This document shows positions 1 through 6,765 of a DNA stretch of 15,835 nt, one piece after another. Position numbers and translations under genes: made by a program. Source of the DNA: Falciphora oryzae (lineage: Eukaryota; Ascomycota; Sordariomycetes; Magnaporthales; Magnaporthaceae); NCBI GenBank assembly GCA_000733355.1, contig JNVV01000059.1, positions 205,255-221,089 of the forward strand, in the 5' to 3' direction. The notes beneath the pieces are model-generated. The model searched no databases and was not told where the DNA came from. It saw only the letters and a list, made by a program, of their open reading frames with translations. The stretch's first letter is position 1, and each line of letters starts with the position of its first letter.

Positions 1-129
1 GCGGGAATTATAAGGGATTTAAAGTAACGAATATGTGCAATAAAAAGAAAATGTATGCAATCTAATCAAATAGCATACGCCCTAAGCAAATCGCAAATGT
101 AAAAACTAAAATGTAATAAAAAGGATAAA
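1..129. other. AT-rich, RIP-like decayed DNA, no gene
   Basis: This stretch is strongly A/T biased and has no open frame of useful length. It resembles the DNA at 344-600, and the two are separated only by the solo LTR insertion at 130-338, so they were probably one continuous degraded stretch. I recognise no element or gene in it. Confidence 0.5.
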
Positions 130-338
130 TGTTAGAGGGCTGGATCCCATTGGCTCAGCCACGGGCTCGTGCCCGAGGCCTGCGCCTTTGGGTCCGCGCC
201 ACAACGCTCGGCCCCCGAGCTGTATATAGCGGATTCCGCGCGTGGCCCTGCGGAGCAGGCCACCCTCCCCTTTACCCCTCGTAGTTCGTCAATACAACCA
301 AGTCCCTACAAGCGCGCCAACGTTGTAGGACCCTTACA
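130..338 (+). mobile_element. Solo LTR, 209 bp, with 5-bp target duplication
   Basis: The segment starts TGTTAGAGGG and ends CCCTTACA, the TG...CA ends of a long terminal repeat. It is flanked on both sides by the same five bases, ATAAA (125-129 and 339-343), a normal target duplication for an LTR retrotransposon. It contains a TATA-like box (TGTATATAG near 221-229), so its promoter direction is probably the + strand, and a small inverted repeat (CCTACA ... TGTAGG) near its 3' end. There is no internal coding region, so it is a solo LTR left by recombination. It is GC-rich while the DNA on both sides is AT-rich, so it arrived after most of the surrounding RIP or was too short to be mutated. 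Its family is unknown. Confidence 0.8.
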
Positions 339-609
339 ATAAATTTAGGAATAAAAAAAAAAGGAAATTAAACAAACGCAATAGGATCCTATCTTACATA
401 TATCGTAAACTGGATATTTTACTAAAATAAAAATATTAATTTGGATTAAAGTTTTTTATTTTTAACCTCGGCAAAAAAAAATCTCGCATACAAAATTTAA
501 TCCTTACGGATAGTTTTATCTAAACCCCGAACTCCATTCCCAATATCGCGCTGCTTTCACCTTTCCATTTAACCGTATTCTCTATTTAACCGTGTTTTAT
601 TTAAACCCC
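339..609. other. AT-rich decayed DNA
   Basis: Low-GC sequence with A and T runs, starting with the right copy of the LTR target duplication (339-343). Read on the minus strand, it continues in frame from the decayed gene at 610-1488 for a short distance, but with stops every few codons. It could be the eroded 3' end or 3' UTR of that gene. Nothing else is recognisable. Confidence 0.4.
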
Positions 610-1488
610 CTAGCCGTAAACTTTAACCACGCGATCGGAAATCTCATCTACTGTGTGCTATTCTGCCATTTCCAAACCTGCCATAGACAAATGTATGGCG
701 TGAATTTCGGTAAACTCCAAAACGCTACCGCTTCCTCCAGGGCGTCGACGAGCCGCCTTCTTAGCGGCCAGCTCTGCGTCTAGGGGGATGTTAGTTTATA
801 TATGTTTCACCTATATAGAAGTGCTTACCTTTGCAAATGGAGCATTTGTTTCCCAAAAACTTGTAATAGCAATTAGTACAAGCCCCGGACATCGCCTTGC
901 CGCCAATAACGACACATATTTCGAATAAACCCTTGGAGGTGTGGTTAGCGCACTGCTAACACTCCTCTTTCTGCTAATCTACGCTAAACACTTAGTGGTA
1001 AAAAGCCATTTGCTGATTAAAAGTCTCGAACTCGATAGGAGCTTCCACTAAGCAAAGGGTTTTGGGGTTTCTAGGGTTCTCATCGTAGGTAATCTAAGGC
1101 TGGATAAGGCGCAGGACATCCTAAAAACATTAGTAGCTGCGTGAAAAATAGGGTTTCAAAATAAACTTACTTTGGCCGTGCTCATCAGCTTCTGGATCTC
1201 GCTCTTCTCGCTTCTTCTCAGCTCCTCAACGACGTAGGCTGTGTTCAGCTCATTAGTGATACATGCCTGCCAGGTTTTCGGCGGCGCAGGCAAATACGCG
1301 CGCTTGTCCTCGTTCTAACAGCGAAGCGGGCGGCCAATTCGGTAATCTCAACTGGCAGGAATATCTGCAAGCCGCCGGGGAAATGGGGGAAGCGGCATAA
1401 AGCCCGAGTGAAAACCACCAGATTTGCTAGTAAAGGCCTCGGCGGGTTCGCGTCCACGCCTGCGGCTGCGCGTGGAGCTGGTAAACAT
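610..1488 (-). pseudogene. Decayed three-exon gene with a Cys-rich (DUF3716-like) domain
   Basis: An ATG at 1488-1486 opens a frame (MFTSSTRSRRRGRE...) that can be followed through three exons: 1488-1171, 1120-829 and 779-610. Both introns have good signals. Intron 1 (1170-1121) has GTAAGT, a CTAAT branch site and TTTTTAG. Intron 2 (828-780) has GTAAGC and CCCTAG. The frame is kept across both, giving about 259 codons. Exon 2 encodes cysteines in the order C..C, C, C..C, C..C, ending in KCSICK. This resembles the zinc-binding domain of fungal DUF3716 proteins; the family match is from memory, not a search. At least seven internal stops interrupt it, all explainable by C-to-T or G-to-A change, for example AE-stop-HT near 630. 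Exon 1 is GC-rich and only lightly damaged, while exons 2 and 3 are AT-rich. Function unknown; a regulatory or transposon-derived protein is possible. Confidence 0.65.
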
Positions 1489-2862
1489 GCTGCAAGGATA
1501 AAAAAGGCCGCGATCTAATCAGGTTGCAGGCGAAACGGACAGAACGAATGGGATGGTAAAGGAAAGGATCCCTAGTGTTGAAATCGCGGTACCGGTTATT
1601 GTGTGGGTAGGTTGGTGGTTGTGGGAGTGGGTGAAAATTTTTTCCAGTGAAGTGGAGGCGGGGTAGGTCTATAAATTGCGCTAACCGCATTAGGAGTTTT
1701 GGCACCTGAATACATATGGACCTCCGTACTCGCTTCGAGCTCGGACCTAGCTTCTGCAGCTGCTGCGGCGCACTAACCGCGCCTCCATCTGCGGTGCTGA
1801 TGCACCGTGGGGCTTCGGTTGCATTCCATGCCTCCATCGTTGGGGTGAGCCGAAGATAGCGGACGTGATCTCCATGTCGTTTCGCTTTGCTTTTTTTTTT
1901 TTTTTTTTCTCCTCTGGGCGGTTCGCAAAGCGAACAATTCCCCGCCCCCAATAGCAAGCAGTACGTCAATGGGGGCTGTCGGCGGCGCCTCCGTCAGCAC
2001 GGCATCGGGTGGGATGGATCGCTGCACCGCGAGGAAGCGGCGCCGAAGATCGCGCCGCTCAACAGATTGACAAGCTTGTCTTGACAGGCTCCGCCCTCCT
2101 CGCCCGGGAGGATAGAGTGGAGGCTGAGGACGGGCAGACCGACAATGGGCCAGTGAAGATTGAAGTTGGAATAACCTTCGGATGAGCGCGTCAATCCTTA
2201 CAATTGAGTTGGATCCACAAGGCCCCTTGCTCAATTGCGGCTCAAACATCTTTTCGGAAACAACGAGGGACTGCGACTCGGCAAAGCGGTGGTCGATGAC
2301 GCCTGCCCGGGCGGTCCGACTTCGATTTCGGAAGCCAACAGAAATCGGCGGCCCTCAGAGCACTTGCGGCATCGGCCGCGGCCCTGTCGAATTGGGTTCG
2401 ATCTCGCGTCATCCCGAGTCCTCTTCCAGAAGCCTCTCTTGGCCGTAGCCATTGAGCGCCTCGCCGGTCCACCATTGCAGCTGAGTTCGGTTGCATTGAG
2501 TGTGCATGAACCTTGGCTGATATCTCTTGATCGACGCGGGCCGCCCTTAACAATTTGAGTGCGGTGGCGCTCGGTTCGGCGGACCGCGCATCCCGCGTTT
2601 GCCGAGCTGGTGGGAAAAAAAGGGCAGGCTGTATCGTCCGCCCGGTGAGCAAGTCGTTTTAGACCCTAAGCTGCCTAAGGCGCGCATTTCCTCGGTGCAG
2701 CCGGTGGGCTGCCTCTTGCCTTTCAGCCAGTTCGGTTCTGGCTACGTGCATATCACTGTTCAGTAGAAGTTCTTCGATGCTCGCATCCCGGAGGTTGCAT
2801 GGGGATGGGTTGGATGTTAGAGGAGGGTGCGAGAGAATAGAGCCAGCCAATGACGTACGTCC
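1489..2862. other. GC-rich region, no gene recognised
   Basis: About 1.4 kb of GC-rich DNA upstream of the minus-strand pseudogene. Many open frames on both strands overlap one another, and none shows a domain I recognise. The longest minus-strand frame (2850 to 2242, one TAA at 2656-2658) is unremarkable in composition. Visible landmarks are a CTATAAAT box on the + strand (1669-1676), an 18-base T run (1891-1908) and a short palindrome, GTTCGC AAA GCGAAC (1921-1935). The part nearest 1489 is pyrimidine-rich when read on the minus strand and could be the leader of the gene at 610-1488. Confidence 0.4.
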
Positions 2863-3710
2863 ATGCAGGCGCCATTATTCAGAGTCTCCCCTCACCCACA
2901 ATCCCCATCCGGTCTCGCTCGAAAGGCCTCGAGTGAAACTGGGCGCCTGACGGCTGGACAACACGCATGGACAGTTCCCACTCATGCCAAACATGAGGGG
3001 CAGAGGAATTTCAAGGCAAATAGGCACTGGGCACCCAGGCAGACCATTGGCCTGCAAGTTGGGTCCCGCATAGGGCTTCGGCTACCTGCCGACGGGAGTC
3101 ACCAGAACTGCCAATTAATGGCCGTTTGTCTCGTATGGTTAGACTCACAGAGTGGCTAGCTGGTCAGGTACCTAGGTAGGGCCACAAGGACAATTTCCAC
3201 TTGCCACGAGTCCATTGCGATGCGTGTGTCTCGCGGACGTGTGGGCTGACTGGTAGACCGCATATGTGTGCCCTTCGTTCGCGACACCGGACCTGTGGCG
3301 TGGTAAAGGAGCGCCCGGCAGAGCTCCGGAGGCCCACCGGGCTTACTGTGTTAGGTATATGAAGTATGTGTGTGTGGAGGGCAACCTCGCCCAAGTGCCC
3401 AATAGGCTCCCACGCCCCTTGTCTGGCCGCCCATCGACCTCCATGCAGTGCGACTCAATGGTGCGCCACGTTCGCTAGAGCGGCCTCCATGTTGTCCCTC
3501 CCAGGGAGGCCCTCCACTCCTTCGCCTCCCACATATACGGGCTGGCCTCCCGCCCCTCGGTTTACGCAGGGGCTCTCTGGTCGATTTTGGCAGAGTCCTG
3601 CCCTCATTGCCAATTCCAACGTAAACCAGACGTCCGACGACGACGACCTCAACTGCCCCTTTTTTTTCTCTCCATATCGAGCCCTCATACATATATAACA
3701 GTCAACTGTC
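2863..3710. other. Intergenic host DNA upstream of the small gene
   Basis: GC-balanced DNA without RIP-like decay. Open frames exist on both strands (for example + 3366-3698 and - 3692-3351), but they overlap on opposite strands and have low-complexity, Pro/Ser/Arg-rich translations, so I do not call them. The last 60 bases look like a promoter leader and are listed separately. Confidence 0.45.
3656..3710 (+). promoter_or_regulatory. Pyrimidine tract and TATA-like box before the small gene
   Basis: A C/T-rich run (about 3656-3673) is followed by TATATAA at 3692-3698 and the ATG at 3711. Pyrimidine-rich leaders before the start codon are common in filamentous fungi. The TATA-like box is only about 13 bases from the ATG, too close for a normal 5' UTR, so either the box is fortuitous or translation begins further downstream or upstream. 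Confidence 0.35.
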
Positions 3711-4108
3711 ATGACCCTTCTGTCCGGTCACGCCTTTCCTGTCGGAGCACACCCTTGCAAGGTGCCAACCAAATACATCTCCGACTCGGCCTGTCTGCTC
3801 CAGGCGCTCAACACTGTCATGGGCGGGAGCAGCTACGCTATCTTTGTAAGCAGCAATGCTTACAACATCATATCGACCGAGCAGCTGGTCGATTTGGTAA
3901 GTCCTCAAGTGAAGCTCGAAGGGGACGAAGGAAAACACATGGAATGATAGCATCCTAACTAGCCCGTGTGTTGCAGAAAGAAGTGGTGCGGCAGTATGGG
4001 ATCCTGCGCAAGAAGAAGCGCGTGGGCACCAGGCCATCGCGCGGTGTCCGCTCCCCCAAGTCAACGAGGATAAAATCCCAGAACAGGATATCACCAGTTG
4101 GCGCCTGA
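3711..4108 (+). CDS. Small two-exon hypothetical protein, about 105 aa
   Basis: Exon 1 (3711-3896) and exon 2 (3977-4108) are joined by an 80-base intron with a textbook donor (GTAAGT at 3897), a CTAAC branch-like site near 3956-3960 and a TTGCAG acceptor at 3971-3976. The splice keeps the frame (phase 0) and removes the stop that would otherwise end the protein at 78 residues. The product begins MTLLSGHAFPVGAHPCK and ends in a basic tail rich in Lys, Arg and Ser (KKKRVGTRPSRGVRSPKS). I see no signal peptide, membrane helix or known domain, and I do not recognise the family. There is no RIP-like damage, which separates it from everything to its right. The basic tail could bind nucleic acid or direct nuclear import, but that is a guess. 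It may be a fragment of a longer gene whose 5' exons I cannot see. Confidence 0.5.
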
Positions 4109-4440
4109 GAGAGACCGGTGATTAATTGCAAGGCGGAACCTGTAACTTCCAAGCAGTGTATTCCTTGCTTTTTTTTCTAATGCCCCAAGACAACACGCTC
4201 TAGTGATACCCCCGCAGGGCGGTTTTAGGGCGCAAACGAGACCGTGGGCCACCGGGGATGTGGTACCGAGAAGATGGGGCTTACTGGGTCGGGCAGGTGT
4301 GCCTAGAAGCCCTGGGTTCCGTGGATCTAGCAGTTCTTGCACCATGTACCTCTGTCACGAGGGGGGCTGCAGACGACCAGATGCTTGCAAAGGAAGAACG
4401 CTAGCGTACCAAAGCAGGCGTTTTCGGCGTGGAAGATATA
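4109..4440. other. Region between the small gene and the MITE
   Basis: Mostly GC-balanced sequence. A plus-strand open frame from 4203 runs into the MITE and has no recognisable domain. The last 35 bases before the MITE (about 4406-4440) can be read in frame with the decayed Copia DNA beyond it (VPKQAFSAWKIY, then LKHFIKQYNEL), so the Copia left edge may lie inside this stretch. Confidence 0.35.
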
Positions 4441-4852
4441 ACGTGGTTCACAAGCGAGTCGGTCACACAAGCGAGTCGATCACTTCAAAATCCCATATTA
4501 AACAGCGTTTTTTTCAATTAAATAACTCGTTCAATTTGGAGCTAAATTCCACCAAATTTAACATACTTATATTTAACTTTAAAGTGATTATAATTTGAAT
4601 TTTCCGCATTTTTATTATTACCCCTTTTAGGTTAGTTTGCAACACTGTATGTTACACTGTGAAAATATGCAAACTAACCCACAAAGGGTAATAATAAAAA
4701 TGCGGAAAATTCAAATTATAATCATTTTAAAGTTAAATATAAGTGTTTCAATTTTAGTGGAATTTAGCTCTAAATTGAACGAGTTATTTAATTGAAAAAA
4801 AACGCTGTTTAATATAGGATTTTGAAGTGATCGACTCGCTTGTGAACCACGT
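4441..4852. mobile_element. Fold-back MITE of the Fot1/pogo type, 412 bp
   Basis: The element starts ACGTGGTTCACAAGCGAGTC and ends with its reverse complement, and is flanked by TA on both sides (4439-4440 and 4853-4854), the target duplication of Tc1/mariner-pogo elements. The two arms are inverted copies over nearly their whole length, so a single strand could fold into a long hairpin. The arms meet around 4640-4670, leaving only a short loop region (CACTGTATGTTACACTG). There is no coding capacity. The left arm carries an extra 17 bases that duplicate a GAGTCG-ending unit, which the right arm lacks. The first 21 bases match the terminal repeat of the Fot1 element at 13189-15147 at 18 positions, so a related pogo transposase probably mobilised it. 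Confidence 0.85.
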
Positions 4853-4854
4853 TA

Positions 4855-5789
4855 TTTAAAGCACTTTATTAAACAATATAACGAGCTTATATCTAAAGCT
4901 ATTAGTAAATGCATTTATAAACCGTAATAAACAAAATGGAAATTTATAGAAAATAAGTGTTTAATTGCATGTGGGTATTCGTGCATAAATTTGATAAATA
5001 CGGCCGTTTCTAAAAAGCTAAAATACGATTTATTGTTTGGGGTAATTAGCAAAAGGTGGCATCGGGAAAATCCATTTACGCGTCCACCCTCGTTGCGCGT
5101 TTTTTTAAATTTTTGCTAGCATTTGCAGCGACTTTCGACTAAAAAGTGGATTAGTACGATGTTACCAACGCTTTCGTTTACGCCCCTTTACGCAAAAAAA
5201 CGTTTATAAAAATGCTAAGCGGATTTCGAGTCCCCGGTAAGGTTTGCAGGCTTAGGAAAGCGCTATACGGTTTGCGTAAATCCCCGCTACTTCAATAAAA
5301 AGATTTAAAAGGCAAGCTTTAAAAATTAAGCTTTTAGCCCCTTTAAAAACGAACTATGCGTTTTTTAAAAAGGGAACGTTATAATTTTTATTTATATAAA
5401 CGACCTTTTAGTTGTTTACCCGCGAGCTGCCCGTATAAAAGCTAAATCCGTTATCGCCGGCTTTTAAAAAAAAATACGCTATAACCGGAAGCATTTATTG
5501 CAATAGTTATTAAGGATAACTACAAATTTTTAAAAACAAATTAAATAAACGTATTTATTTATCCCAAGCCGGTTATATTAACAAAATAGCCGCTTTAGCA
5601 AACGAACTAATACCTTTTCGATTTTTAAATACGTTTATAACAGTTACAAAGCTACTTCCAGCGGAAAAGCGGGCATCCGTTACTATAATCTGGAGCTATT
5701 AGCGTAAAATCGGCTCGCTGCTATATGCAGCAATTACGGCCCGCCCGGACGTAGCCTTCGCCGTTTTAAAACTAAACCGGTTTAATACC
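4855..5789 (+). pseudogene. Copia reverse transcriptase, decayed fragment
   Basis: Several Copia reverse-transcriptase landmarks can be read in order. FVHKFDKYGRF lies near 4978-5010. DVTNAFVYAPL is near 5160-5190. KVCRLRKALYGLRKSPLL is at 5239-5292. YINDLLVV starts at 5393, where the polymerase motif would be YVDD, so the first catalytic Asp is now Asn (GAC to AAC). KIGSLLYAAITARPDVAFAV is at about 5705-5765. Reading-frame shifts occur near 4920-4960 and 5300-5390, and there are many stops of the CAA/CAG/TGG type. The fragment ends at RFNT (5789), exactly at the solo LTR insertion, and its next codons (NPF...) are found at 13024. It encodes no functional protein. Confidence 0.85.
5785..5789. 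repeat. Left 5-bp target duplication (ATACC) of the solo LTR
   Basis: ATACC here is repeated at 13019-13023. Removing one copy and everything between the two rejoins the Copia reading frame (FNT to NPF). Confidence 0.85.
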
Positions 5790-6360
5790 TGTCACACGGA
5801 AGAACCTGTGGACTCACCTAATCGGCCCCACAGAAGGTCCGGGAACCGGTATAGGTGCCCAACGGCCCCGAGGCCCAAAGGCCGAAGGCCGGAAGGGCAG
5901 TGTGAATCATGTACTCGATACTTCGCACGGATCACAGGGTGGTTTATATAAACCCTACCATCTCCTATGTCCTCCATGAAATATTCCTTCTTCCTCAAGC
6001 ATCTCTTGAGCCCACAGAAAGATTATCTGCAATATAGAGATCCTTCTCCAAGCCGTCTTTGACCCCTTGTTACAATACCTGTTGGAAGGATAATTGACGG
6101 TCGCACGAAGGGAAAAGGGCATTGCACGGGAATCCCCAATAGCCAGGGACTTCGAGGCAGAGAGGCCCCGCCTCTCTGACACGGAGGGTCCGGCAATGGG
6201 GATCACCGGTCATGCACGGAGACGGTGCAAGTCACAAGTCAGGCCCGGCACCGGGACTGGCCTTGTGCGATCGCACCCCGCGGCCTCCGTGATTGGGATA
6301 TATGTATCTAGAGGGCTCGCACGAGGAGCCCTTCCGTTGTTTCTAGAAGACAGACGACTT
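5790..6360 (+). mobile_element. Solo LTR, left part (continues at 12949)
   Basis: The LTR begins TGTCACACGG at 5790 and, after the inserted 6.6-kb element, ends CACGAACA at 13018. It is about 641 bp when the insert and one 9-bp duplication are removed. Its ends are TG...CA and it is flanked by ATACC. It has no coding capacity and is GC-rich compared with the Copia DNA on both sides. A perfect 14-base palindrome, GGTTTATATAAACC (5941-5954), contains a TATA box. A second inverted repeat, CAGAGAGGC ccc GCCTCTCTG (6158-6178), lies further in. The orientation is not certain, because the TATA palindrome reads the same on both strands. The last nine bases (6352-6360) are the target duplication of the nested element. 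Confidence 0.8.
6352..6360. repeat. Left 9-bp target duplication (AGACGACTT)
   Basis: Identical to 12940-12948. It immediately precedes the left terminal inverted repeat. The right copy immediately follows the right one. Confidence 0.9.
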
Positions 6361-6376
6361 TAGTCTCAGTGACTCA
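6361..6376 (+). repeat. Left terminal inverted repeat of the 6.6-kb element
   Basis: TAGTCTCAGTGACTCA matches the right end perfectly over 16 bases. Position 17 differs (A versus G, a RIP-type transition) and positions 18-19 match again. The repeat has internal symmetry (AGTC tcagt GACT), a possible binding site for a dimeric protein. Confidence 0.9.
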
Positions 6377-6523
6377 AACGTGATGACAAAGATGGAGCCG
6401 CCTCAACCCGTGGCTGATTGTGGCTCCGCCAGGTCGCTTGGTCTTCGCTTGGTCTGTGCGCATGTATTTGTGGGGCGGCCATCTTTGTGAGAATCACGTC
6501 TGAGGCAACATGGTGATTTTTTC

Positions 6524-6731
6524 GAGGCTCTGGCACACACTCCCATACAAATTGAAAAAATCCATTTTGAACACTTGTGAATACCTTCATCGCCGCATTT
6601 CGCCGGCCAAAATAAACCAATGGCGGAAGGTTAGAATTGCTCCAGCTTTCGTATGGTATTTTCCTATTTTTTTTTCAATCGCCGGAAAACGCATGCTAAC
6701 TCCAAACGGAAAAATGAGGCTCTGGCACACA
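6524..6731 (+). repeat. Subterminal 16-bp direct repeat
   Basis: GAGGCTCTGGCACACA occurs at 6524-6539 and again, identically, at 6716-6731, upstream of the helicase start at 6766. A related motif (TGGCACAATTCG in reverse orientation, about 12775-12790) lies near the other end of the element. Repeated subterminal motifs are often transposase-binding sites. Here that is only a possibility. Confidence 0.6.
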
Positions 6732-6765
6732 ATTCGGGAATAAATAGCTTCGTTCCCGATACCCC

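Noticed and set aside
1427..2249. Long overlapping minus-strand open frames
   Set aside because: They overlap each other in different frames, translate the T18 run into poly-Lys and show no domain. They are likely chance open frames in GC-rich DNA.
2242..2850. Minus-strand frame of about 200 codons with one stop
   Set aside because: Composition is Arg/Ala-rich as expected for GC-rich non-coding DNA, with no motif or intron signal that would support a gene.
3351..3698. Opposed open frames on both strands
   Set aside because: They cover the same bases on opposite strands with low-complexity Pro/Ser/Gly translations and no recognisable start context.
4203..4598. Plus-strand open frame of 131 codons
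   Set aside because: It runs straight into the MITE and its second half is MITE sequence. The first half has no domain.
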